Program-made: the position numbers and the translations under genes
Notes under the pieces: generated by a model
Told to the model about the DNA's origin: nothing
What the model saw: the letters and a program-made list of their open reading frames with translations, nothing else
Database searches by the model: none
Shown here: positions 39,427-47,179 of the stretch, piece after piece
Position numbering within the stretch: the first letter of the stretch is position 1
How the letters are laid out: each line of letters opens with the position of its first letter
Source: an uncultured Victivallales bacterium
GTDB taxonomy: Bacteria; Verrucomicrobiota; Lentisphaeria; Victivallales; UBA1829
Length of the DNA stretch: 64,000 bases
Direction of reading: 5' to 3'
Assembly: GCA_934661375.1 (NCBI GenBank)
Contig: CAKUJH010000011.1
Coordinates: 24,795 to 88,794 of the forward strand

Positions 39427-40413
39427 ATGCACATGGCTGATGCTTTGCTGTCGCCTGCCGTAAGCGGTACAATGCTGGTTGTTTCCGCTGGTGTGCTGGC
39501 TTGTTCGATCCGGGATATCCGGAAAAATTTTCAGGAGAAACGCATACCCCTGATGGGAGTCGCAGGAGCATTTGTTTTCGCCGCTCAGATGATCAACTTC
39601 GCCATACCGGGGACGGGTTCCAGCGGGCATATCGGCGGAGCGGTTCTGCTGGCGGCTTTGCTGGGGCCGTCGCCGGCTTTTCTGGTGCTGGCGGGAGTCC
39701 TGCTGATACAGGCGCTTTTTTTTGCGGACGGCGGACTGCTGGCGTGGGGATGCAATTTGTTCAACATGGGATTCGTCGGCTGTTTTCTGGCATATCCGTA
39801 TATATTCCGTCCGCTGGCAGGAAAGCAGATGACCCGGAAACGGATCGTGCTGGCTTCTCTGGCGGCGTGCTGTGTGTCGCTGGTGCTGGGCGCGCTGGCG
39901 GTAACGCTGGAAACGCTGGTTTCCGGAATAACGGAATTGCCGTTCCGTGTTTTTGCCGGAGCCATGCTGCCGATTCATCTGGCAATCGGTGTCGGGGAAG
40001 GACTTGCCACGGCGGCGGTTCTGGTGTTCGTGCGGAAAAACCTGCCCGATTGTGAATCCTTGCGGCTGGAAGAGGAAAAACTTTCCCCGGTTCGGCTGTC
40101 CTGCGTGCTGGGACTTGCCGCGCTGGTGCTGGGCGGCGGATTTTCTCTGCTGGCGTCCAGCCGTCCGGATGGTTTGGAATGGGCTTTGGAAAAAACGGCG
40201 GGGACTGCCGAACTGGAGCATTCCGGTGCCATTCATGAATGGTTTGCACGTCTTGCCGAAAAAATTGCACTGCTGCCGGATTATGCGTTCCCGGCGGGAG
40301 AATCATGGTTCGGGACTTCCTTCTCCGGGATCGCGGGGGCGGTGATCTGTGCCGTCGCGCTGATTGCCGCCGGATGGCTGATCTGTCATCGCCGGAAGGT
40401 TTTTGCCGAATGA
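39427..40413 (+). CDS. Nickel/cobalt ECF transporter substrate-specific component (NikM/CbiM with PDGLE)
   Basis: The 328-residue protein starts MHMADALLSP; in CbiM/NikM the N-terminal Met-His coordinates the metal, so the ATG at 39427 must be the start, not the in-frame earlier codon at 39394. AAAGG lies upstream. Six or so membrane helices follow (including HIGGAVLLAALLGPSPAFLVLAG), then a PDGLE domain (RPDGLEWALEKTAG) as in fused NikMN. It begins the transporter operon and is 4-bp coupled to the Q component. Confidence 0.9.
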   Translation: MHMADALLSPAVSGTMLVVSAGVLACSIRDIRKNFQEKRIPLMGVAGAFVFAAQMINFAIPGTGSSGHIGGAVLLAALLGPSPAFLVLAGVLLIQALFFADGGLLAWGCNLFNMGFVGCFLAYPYIFRPLAGKQMTRKRIVLASLAACCVSLVLGALAVTLETLVSGITELPFRVFAGAMLPIHLAIGVGEGLATAAVLVFVRKNLPDCESLRLEEEKLSPVRLSCVLGLAALVLGGGFSLLASSRPDGLEWALEKTAGTAELEHSGAIHEWFARLAEKIALLPDYAFPAGESWFGTSFSGIAGAVICAVALIAAGWLICHRRKVFAE

Positions 40414-41165
40414 ATCTGTCATTGCAGGGACTTCAGCAGATGCGCCATACGGCGGCGGACAGTCCGTTTTGCCGGATTGCGCCGCTGCCGAAGGTCTGTT
40501 TCGTGCTGGGTTTTCTGCTGTTGACCGTTTCTTTCGGTCATTATTCCCTGGCGGGCGCTGTGCTGTTCGCCCTGACGCCGTTTCTTCTGGCTGTGCGGGG
40601 CGGGGTTCCGGCCGGCACGCTGTTCCGCCGTGCGCTGACGGCATTGCCGTTTGTGCTGTGTGCGGGAATCGCCAATCTGTTCTTCGACCGTCTGCCGGTT
40701 TCGTTTTACGGACTGGCGGTTCCCGGCGGACTGCTGTCCCTGCTGGTCCTGACCGCCAAAACGCTGGCGTCTGTCGGGATGGTTCTGCTGCTTGCCGCGA
40801 CAACGTCCATGCAGGATATCGCGGGATCGCTGACCCGTCTGCATGTGCCTTGTCTGCTGATTCTGGTGCTGCAGCTGCTGTACCGTTATCTGTTTCTGCT
40901 GGCGGAGGAGGCGGTCAACCTGCGCAACGCCTATTTTCTGCGGAATCCGGGCTGCCGGGTGATTCCGGTCCGGGAATGGGGGACGCTTACGGGACGTCTT
41001 TTCATCAAAAGTGTGGAGCGTGCGGATGCCGTTTATGCCGCCATGCAGTGCCGGCTGTTCCGGGCTGGAGCGCCGCTGCGGGCAGGCAGACAGGGCAGCC
41101 GGAGTGAATGGGCGGGATTTGTGCTGTTGTTTGGAGTATTCTGTTTTTTGAGGATTGTCTTATGA
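40410..41165 (+). CDS. ECF transporter transmembrane component (CbiQ/NikQ)
   Basis: The 251-residue membrane protein has CbiQ features: hydrophobic helices and a cytosolic coupling region near FIKSVERADAVYAAMQCRLF, which contacts the ATPase. It overlaps the NikMN stop (ATGA) and the ATPase start (ATGA). It completes an energy-coupling-factor nickel/cobalt importer. Confidence 0.9.
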   Translation: MNLSLQGLQQMRHTAADSPFCRIAPLPKVCFVLGFLLLTVSFGHYSLAGAVLFALTPFLLAVRGGVPAGTLFRRALTALPFVLCAGIANLFFDRLPVSFYGLAVPGGLLSLLVLTAKTLASVGMVLLLAATTSMQDIAGSLTRLHVPCLLILVLQLLYRYLFLLAEEAVNLRNAYFLRNPGCRVIPVREWGTLTGRLFIKSVERADAVYAAMQCRLFRAGAPLRAGRQGSRSEWAGFVLLFGVFCFLRIVL

Positions 41166-41869
41166 GGATCGAACTTCGTGAGCTGGTGCTGGAACGGCCC
41201 GGCGGAATTCGCGCGGTGGACGGCGTATCGCATATATTTGATTCGGAACGCTGCCGGAGTGTGGCTCTGCTGGGGGCGAACGGCGCGGGGAAATCCTCTC
41301 TGCTGGAATGTATTCCCGGTTTGATTCCGGTTCATTCCGGCAGTGTGCTGGTGGACGGCATGGAGGTGGAAAAGAAAAACCTGACCGCAATCCGGCGGAA
41401 AGTCGGCATGGTGTTCCAGAATTCCGACAATCAGCTTTTTTCCCAGACAGTGGAGGAAGACATAGCGTTCGGTCCCGCGAATCTGGGGCTGACGGATGCG
41501 GAAATCCGTGTCCGGGTGCAGGATGCTTTGCGGCAGATGGATATAACCGGCCTGGCTGGGCGGGATGTGACCCGTCTTTCCGGCGGAGAAAAACGACGTG
41601 CCGCGCTTGCCGGCGTGCTGGCGATGTCGCCCGGAGCGATACTGCTGGATGAACCCACTTCCATGCTGGACCCGCGATCCTGCCGGGAGCTTGCCGTTCT
41701 GCTGGACCGGCTTCCCATGCTGAAAATCATGGCGACTCATGACCTGGCATTCGCCCGCCGCGTCTGTCCGGAATGTCTGATCCTCCGGCGCGGAAAAATC
41801 ATTGCCGCGGGGGCGACTGCCGAACTGCTGGAGCGTCACGACCTGCTTCTGGAATGCGGGCTGGAATAA
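41162..41869 (+). CDS. ECF transporter ATP-binding component (CbiO/NikO)
   Basis: The 235-residue ATPase carries Walker A GANGAGKSS, Q-loop FQNSDNQLFSQTVEEDIAFGPANLGL (typical CbiO), signature LSGGEKRRAALAGVL and Walker B ILLDEPTSMLDP. The ATG at 41162 overlaps the Q stop. The system lies directly beyond the lar genes, so its likely metal is nickel for the pincer cofactor, although cobalt is possible. Confidence 0.93.
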   Translation: MRIELRELVLERPGGIRAVDGVSHIFDSERCRSVALLGANGAGKSSLLECIPGLIPVHSGSVLVDGMEVEKKNLTAIRRKVGMVFQNSDNQLFSQTVEEDIAFGPANLGLTDAEIRVRVQDALRQMDITGLAGRDVTRLSGGEKRRAALAGVLAMSPGAILLDEPTSMLDPRSCRELAVLLDRLPMLKIMATHDLAFARRVCPECLILRRGKIIAAGATAELLERHDLLLECGLE

Positions 41870-41887
41870 CTCCGTCCGGAATTCCGT

Positions 41888-42556
41888 TTACTCCAGCATA
41901 TAGCCGAATCCGCGGACCGTGCGGATCATTTTCTTTTCATAGGGCTTGTCGATTTTTTCGCGCAGACGGAAAATGCAGGCTTCCACGATGTTGCTCTGGG
42001 TGTCGAAGTGGTATTCCCAGACATGTTCCAGAATGGTGGTCTTGGAAATGACCCTGCCGCGGTTGCGCATCATATATTCCAGAAGCTGGAATTCCAGCGG
42101 CTGCAAATCAATCGGGTCGCCCGCACGGGTCACCTTCCGGCGCAGCAGATCCAGGGTCAGATCCCCCGCGGAAAGACTGGTCGGCTCTGCGGAATGGGAG
42201 ACCCGGCGCAGCAGAGCCTGAATCCGTGCCAGCAGTTCCCCGAAGGAAAACGGTTTGGCAAGGTAGTCATCCGCGCCGCATTCCAGTCCCTGAATTTTAT
42301 TCTCCACGGAATCTTTTGCGCTCAGTACCAGCAGGGGCATGTCGATTTTCGCCGCCCGGATTTTACGGATTACGGATAAACCGTCCAGACGCGGCAGCAT
42401 GATGTCCAGCACTGCCAGGTCGAACGGTTCGGTCCGGGCTTTGGACAAACCGGTCTCGCCGTCTTCCGCCAGACAAACCCGGATTCCGGCTTCCTGAAGC
42501 CCTTTGGCAATGAAGGCGGCAGTCGCCTTGTCATCTTCAACGATCAGAATCCTCAT
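41888..42556 (-). CDS. OmpR-family response regulator
   Basis: The 222-residue protein has a receiver (ILIVEDDKATAAFI, phosphoacceptor Asp51 in VLDIML, LAKPFS) and an OmpR/PhoB winged-helix (KVTRAGDPIDLQPLEFQLLEYMMRNRGRVISKTTILEHVW... TVRGFGYML). It faces the nickel transporter convergently. A histidine kinase would be expected beside it but none is present, so it is an orphan in this window. Confidence 0.92.
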   Translation of the reverse strand: MRILIVEDDKATAAFIAKGLQEAGIRVCLAEDGETGLSKARTEPFDLAVLDIMLPRLDGLSVIRKIRAAKIDMPLLVLSAKDSVENKIQGLECGADDYLAKPFSFGELLARIQALLRRVSHSAEPTSLSAGDLTLDLLRRKVTRAGDPIDLQPLEFQLLEYMMRNRGRVISKTTILEHVWEYHFDTQSNIVEACIFRLREKIDKPYEKKMIRTVRGFGYMLE

Positions 42557-42693
42557 AAAAATACCTCGCAGTGTCGTTTCTGTAATATAGTCCGCAGATG
42601 GATTTTTTCAAATACCGCCGTTCCGGGGCTCCTGAAAAATTAACAGAAACGAAACATTCTCCGCATTTTTTTCTGTTTTTTTGTTTGACCCCC

Positions 42694-42744
42694 TTGACAA
42701 ATTTGAATTTTTGATTATAATTAATAATAGAAGGGAAACATGTT
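42694..42744 (+). promoter_or_regulatory. Consensus promoter and possible operator of the LacI operon
   Basis: TTGACA (42694-42699) and TATAAT (42716-42721) are 16 bp apart. AACATGTT at 42737-42744 is the core of a partial palindrome (with GG and CC flanks) and may be the LacI-type operator. Confidence 0.7.
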
Positions 42745-42761
42745 AACCTGAAAGACAGATT

Positions 42762-43820
42762 ATGATAAAACAAAGCGTCAACATTCGGGAAATAGCAAAA
42801 ATAGCGGGAGTTTCCGTGGCATCCGTGTCGCGTGCGCTCAAAAGCGAACCTTCCGCCAAATTGTCTGAAAAACAGCGGAAACATATTCTGGAAATCTGCA
42901 CAAAACTGCATTACTGTCCCAATGAACATACCCGCCGCATGTTTTCCCGGCGCGCCAATACGGCAGCCATCTTCTTCCCGCCGTTCGGGAAAATATCCGA
43001 GGACACGGTGGAAGATTATATCGACATGAACTTTGGAACCTGTCTCATGGGGGCGCAATCCTTCCTGCGCGAACACGGCATTGACCTGTTGCTGACGGAA
43101 ATCACGCCGGATTTTCTGGAAGGAAAACGGTATCTGAATATGATCCGCGGCAAGCTGATTGACGGCATCCTGCTGTGGGGCGCACTGGAAAAAGATGAAT
43201 ATCTGTATGAACTGCAGCAGGAAGGCATCCCCGCGGTTCAGCTCCAGACCCGCAAGCATGACTGCGGAATTTCCGCTGTGGCTGCGGACGATTTTACCGG
43301 CATGAGTCAGCTGGCGGAAAAAGTGATTGCGGCGGGACATACCCGGATTGCCGTTGCCGCGCCGCCGGAAGAATCCTCCACCGGAAAAGAACGCATCGCC
43401 GGAATCCGGGACACTCTGCTGAAACATGGCATTCAGCCGTATTTCACCCGGCAGTCCGGATACGGATATCTGTTCGGACGTCATGCCGCGCAGGAAATAC
43501 TTTCGGAGTTTCCTGATGTTACCTGCATCATGAATTCCAACGACATGGCGGCATTCGGCTGCATCGATGAATTGAAACAGCGCGGGCTTGCCGTGCCGCG
43601 CGATATTTCCGTAACAGGCGCGGACGGTTTGAAACTGCCCGGACGGGATCAGGTCATAGACTCGTATTTTTCTCCGGCATTCGAAATCGGCCGTCAGGGC
43701 GCAGAAGTTCTGCTGCATCTGATCGGCGGCGGCAAGCCGGAACAGCGGGAACTGAAAATCACTCCGGTGGAAGGCTCCACCATCCGTAATATTCACGAAA
43801 TCAACAGGACAGAAAAATGA
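42762..43820 (+). CDS. LacI-family transcriptional regulator
   Basis: The 352-residue regulator has an N-terminal LacI HTH (VNIREIAKIAGVSVASVSRALKSE) and a periplasmic-binding sensor domain (AAGHTRIAVAAPPEESSTGKERIAG, CIMNSNDMAAFGCIDELKQRGLAVPRDISVTGADG). It leads an operon with an ADP-ribosylglycohydrolase (ATGA overlap), a pseudopilin and two secreted proteins. A sugar effector is likely but unidentified. Confidence 0.93.
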   Translation: MIKQSVNIREIAKIAGVSVASVSRALKSEPSAKLSEKQRKHILEICTKLHYCPNEHTRRMFSRRANTAAIFFPPFGKISEDTVEDYIDMNFGTCLMGAQSFLREHGIDLLLTEITPDFLEGKRYLNMIRGKLIDGILLWGALEKDEYLYELQQEGIPAVQLQTRKHDCGISAVAADDFTGMSQLAEKVIAAGHTRIAVAAPPEESSTGKERIAGIRDTLLKHGIQPYFTRQSGYGYLFGRHAAQEILSEFPDVTCIMNSNDMAAFGCIDELKQRGLAVPRDISVTGADGLKLPGRDQVIDSYFSPAFEIGRQGAEVLLHLIGGGKPEQRELKITPVEGSTIRNIHEINRTEK

Positions 43821-45307
43821 CAGCGTATCAGGACAAAGTATATGGTTGCTGGCTGGGCAAGTGTCTCGGCGGCGCCATCGGCATGGCGTATGAAGGTGTT
43901 CCCTTTCAGCCGGAACTTACGGAACGGGACATTGCATTGCAGGATGTGCCGAATGACGATCTGGAACTGCAGCTGGTCTGGCTCATGGTGCTGAAAAAAC
44001 ACGGGCTGGGACTCGATCACCGGAAACTCGGTCAGATCTGGCTGGATCACATCCCGCACGGCGTCGATGAATATTCCTTCGCCTTGCGCAATCTGAAATG
44101 CGGAATCATGCCGCCCGCCAGCGGCTGGAAGGATAATTTTTTCACTGACGGCATGGGCGCAGCCATCCGGTCGGAAATCTGGGCGGCGGTTTTTGCCGGA
44201 CGTCCCGACGCCGCCGGGTATTTTGCCGCGCTGGATGCATCCGTCGATCACTGGGGCGATGGCGTCCGGGCGGAAGTCTACATGGCAACGGCGGAATGTC
44301 TTGCCTTTGAAAATCCCGACTGCGCGGCAACTCTGAAACAGGCTTTGGAAATTCTGCCGGACTGCCGTCTGAAACGGACGCTGTGCAAGGTGCATGAACT
44401 GCATGAATCCGGTATGTCCGATGATGCCATGCGGGATTACTTGCTGCGGCATTATCAGCACCACAATTTCACTGACTGCGTCATGAATCTGGCATCCATG
44501 ACATTCGCACTGCTCCGCGGCGGCGGAGATTTCCTGAAAACCATTCTGTTGGCGGTCAACATGGGACGCGATACCGACTGCACGGCGGCTTCCGCCGGAG
44601 CGTATCTGGGCATTGCCGCCGGCAGCGAAGTCATCCCGGAACAGCTGCGCGGAAAAGTGCGCAATGAATTGACTCTCAGCGATTTCGTGCGGATTATTCC
44701 GGATGTTCCGCTCACATTGAACGATACTGTCGCCGCCACACTGGAACTGCATGACACTCTGACTCTGCCGGAACAGAAATATCCGGCATACACGCCTTAT
44801 GTGCCGACCGGCAGCGAACCTTCGCTGGATTGTTCGCGCTGGCTGGCGGTGATGGAATCGGACTGCGACATTGCCGCTCTGGAAAAGACGCTGGCGGAAA
44901 CCGGAAAAGTTCCTGCTGAACTGCAGAACCGGGTGGTTGCGTTCGACGGTCTGACCATGGATCTGGAACCTTATGCGGAATTGGGCGGCAATCTGCATCT
45001 GTTCAGTTTTCTGGAGGTGAAACATCCCGGACTGGACGGGGATGATGTTTATCTTTCCGCCACGGCGGATACCGGACTGACGCTCTGGCTGGATGGACGG
45101 AAAGAATTTGACCAGTTCTCGCGCGCTCTGATGATTCCGTCGTTTCACCGTGCGGAAGGCGGCATGTGTTACCGTTGTCCCATGCACGACGGCGAACGAC
45201 ATCTGGTGCATCTGCGGCTGTATTCCTGCATCCGTCCGCTGCGCTGTACATTCATGTTCGGCAACGGAATGCGCGATCATCTGGACGGTTTCCAATTGAG
45301 CATATGA
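43817..45307 (+). CDS. ADP-ribosylglycohydrolase family protein
   Basis: The 496-residue protein has the DraG/ARH fold: GCWLGKCLGGAIGMAYEG, a PNDDLELQ metal site near Asp47-Asp48, and MGRDTDCTAASAGAYLG near residue 250, the second metal site. The C-terminal ~150 residues are a separate beta-rich domain of unknown role. It overlaps the LacI gene by 4 bp. In this carbohydrate locus it may act on a glycoside or nucleoside rather than ADP-ribosyl protein (inference). Confidence 0.87.
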   Translation: MTAYQDKVYGCWLGKCLGGAIGMAYEGVPFQPELTERDIALQDVPNDDLELQLVWLMVLKKHGLGLDHRKLGQIWLDHIPHGVDEYSFALRNLKCGIMPPASGWKDNFFTDGMGAAIRSEIWAAVFAGRPDAAGYFAALDASVDHWGDGVRAEVYMATAECLAFENPDCAATLKQALEILPDCRLKRTLCKVHELHESGMSDDAMRDYLLRHYQHHNFTDCVMNLASMTFALLRGGGDFLKTILLAVNMGRDTDCTAASAGAYLGIAAGSEVIPEQLRGKVRNELTLSDFVRIIPDVPLTLNDTVAATLELHDTLTLPEQKYPAYTPYVPTGSEPSLDCSRWLAVMESDCDIAALEKTLAETGKVPAELQNRVVAFDGLTMDLEPYAELGGNLHLFSFLEVKHPGLDGDDVYLSATADTGLTLWLDGRKEFDQFSRALMIPSFHRAEGGMCYRCPMHDGERHLVHLRLYSCIRPLRCTFMFGNGMRDHLDGFQLSI

Positions 45308-45395
45308 ATATGAAAAAAGGAGGAAGGGAAATTTGAAACCAGAGAAAAATCAAATCCAGAACTGCCTGAAAAAGAACAGGAAGGAGAACCAGACC

Positions 45396-46202
45396 ATGAA
45401 CAACCAACAGTCATTGTCATCCATTTCAGATTTGAAGCGTAACCCGTTGCGGTTTACACTGATAGAACTCCTCGTCGTGATTGCGGTCATCGCTATTCTG
45501 GCAGGAATGCTGCTGCCGGCGCTGAACTCCGCACGGCTTATGGCGAAAGGTGCGGCATGTCAGAGCAATCTGAGAAGTCTTGCGCTCGCCGCAAATCTGT
45601 ACACCGATGATTACAATGAATACGTCCTCGGCACCGCCAGAGAATCCGACGGCACTCAACTGAAAATATGGGCGGAAGTACTGTTCCCGTATATGAAAAA
45701 CCGCGGAGTATTCAAATGTCCGCTGGATACCGCGCCGCGTTATCTGGACTATGCGCCGCTGTCCTACGGCCTCAATGAATATTATGAAAACGGACAATAC
45801 AATGCCAATATGAAAAATCCGGCATGGGCATGGTATTACTGGTGGATCGGCGGCAGAAAAGTCAACTTCGCCAAAAACACCGCCAGCGCTTTGTTTGTCT
45901 GCACTGTCAACACGGGAAAAATCAGCGAAGCCGATCAGGCGCTGCTCTGCCGGAAAGACCTCAACTCTGCCTCCGCCTGGTCGCAGGGCGAAATGATGCG
46001 CGCGTACCCCGGCGCACATTATCCGCCCAGTCTGGAAGACAACAAGGGACATTCCGGCGGCACCAATTTTGCTTCGCTGGACGGTTCGGGACGGCATCAT
46101 AAATACAACAAGTATGCACCGTATTTTGCCTCGCCCGCCGGATTCAAAAACAAGGAAGACTGCAAACAGATCTGGTCTCCCCAACCGGATCAGATCAACT
46201 GA
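45396..46202 (+). CDS. Type II secretion-like pseudopilin (H-X9-DG family)
   Basis: The 268-residue protein has a short basic leader, RFTLIELLVVIAVIAILAGMLLPAL with Arg before the Phe, and a C-terminal GHSGGTNFASLDGSG that matches H-X9-DG. The ATG at 45396 follows AAGGAGAA; an in-frame TTG at 45333 also has a strong Shine-Dalgarno sequence but would lengthen the leader. Its 5' end shares sequence with the pseudopilins at 10675 and 60576. It precedes a secreted two-domain protein in the same operon. Confidence 0.88.
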   Translation: MNNQQSLSSISDLKRNPLRFTLIELLVVIAVIAILAGMLLPALNSARLMAKGAACQSNLRSLALAANLYTDDYNEYVLGTARESDGTQLKIWAEVLFPYMKNRGVFKCPLDTAPRYLDYAPLSYGLNEYYENGQYNANMKNPAWAWYYWWIGGRKVNFAKNTASALFVCTVNTGKISEADQALLCRKDLNSASAWSQGEMMRAYPGAHYPPSLEDNKGHSGGTNFASLDGSGRHHKYNKYAPYFASPAGFKNKEDCKQIWSPQPDQIN

Positions 46203-46228
46203 CAACCTCAAAATGAAAGGATATAAAA

Positions 46229-47167
46229 ATGAACAGCAAATTCTTTGGCGCAGTCATTCTGGGCTGCGCTCTCTCGGCATCGGCACTGGCACAGATTCAA
46301 CTGGAATTCAATCAGAAAAGCAAAATCCTGCCGCTGAAAAAAACAACCGGAGAACTGACTTTCTCCGCCCGTTTCGACAAGGATCAGCGCGACTGCTGGT
46401 ACTGGATCAATTTTCTCAAAGCGGACGGCAAACCGGCGATTTCCGTGCGCATTGACCCGGACAAACTGATTTATTACACAGCGGAAAAGAAGGACGGTCC
46501 GTTCGCCGCCAGCACCGCTTATTCCTATAAAAATCCGCTGAAAATGCGGGAGTATATGAATGTAACGGTCAAAGCAATTGACGGACGTTTCTATCAGACT
46601 TCCATCAACGGACAGGATTTGCCGAATGTTACTGCGGGCAGCGGAGACATCACCGGCGTTCAGCTTGCCGCCCATAACTGCAAAATCACTTACGATAAAC
46701 TGAAATGGACCGAACAGGAAAGCCTTCCGCTGAACCTGCAGCTTTTCGGCAACACCGGTATTCACAGTCAGAAGTATCTGGAACTGCCGAAAGGTGATTT
46801 CGAGCTGAGCTTCCGTTTTCGGGCGGAATTCCGCGGCGGAGACCGGACGCATTACGGAGTCGAAATCGAACCTGCCGACGGCAATATGCAGGAACGGGTT
46901 CAGCTGGTTTTCTGGGACAACGGTTTCCAGATGATTCAGGGCAAAAACAGCAAATGGCTCGGCAATTTCAACAAAGAGGAATTCAACGGGAAAGAACATG
47001 AATTCCGGCTCAAACGCAGCGACGCCGATTTCTACGAAGTCCATATTGACGGCAAGCTGGTCAACAATTTTGAAGCGCTTGTTCCCGCGGACAGCCAGTT
47101 CAAATTCTGGTCCTACGGCAAATGGTTCGTGGAACTGAACGGCATTACGCTGAAATCTGAAAAATAA
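46229..47167 (+). CDS. Secreted two-domain protein of the LacI glycan operon
   Basis: The 312-residue protein has a signal peptide (MNSKFFGAVILGCALSASALA) and two beta-sandwich regions (~20-165 and ~170-310) with ICSIRID-type strands and repeated DGK loops such as YEVHIDGKLVNNFEALV. It may be a DUF1080/LamG-like glycan-binding or hydrolytic module, but no catalytic motif is certain. GAAAGGAT precedes the ATG. It lies between the pseudopilin and the large hydrolase. Confidence 0.7.
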   Translation: MNSKFFGAVILGCALSASALAQIQLEFNQKSKILPLKKTTGELTFSARFDKDQRDCWYWINFLKADGKPAISVRIDPDKLIYYTAEKKDGPFAASTAYSYKNPLKMREYMNVTVKAIDGRFYQTSINGQDLPNVTAGSGDITGVQLAAHNCKITYDKLKWTEQESLPLNLQLFGNTGIHSQKYLELPKGDFELSFRFRAEFRGGDRTHYGVEIEPADGNMQERVQLVFWDNGFQMIQGKNSKWLGNFNKEEFNGKEHEFRLKRSDADFYEVHIDGKLVNNFEALVPADSQFKFWSYGKWFVELNGITLKSEK

Positions 47168-47179
47168 ACCGGAGCCGCC

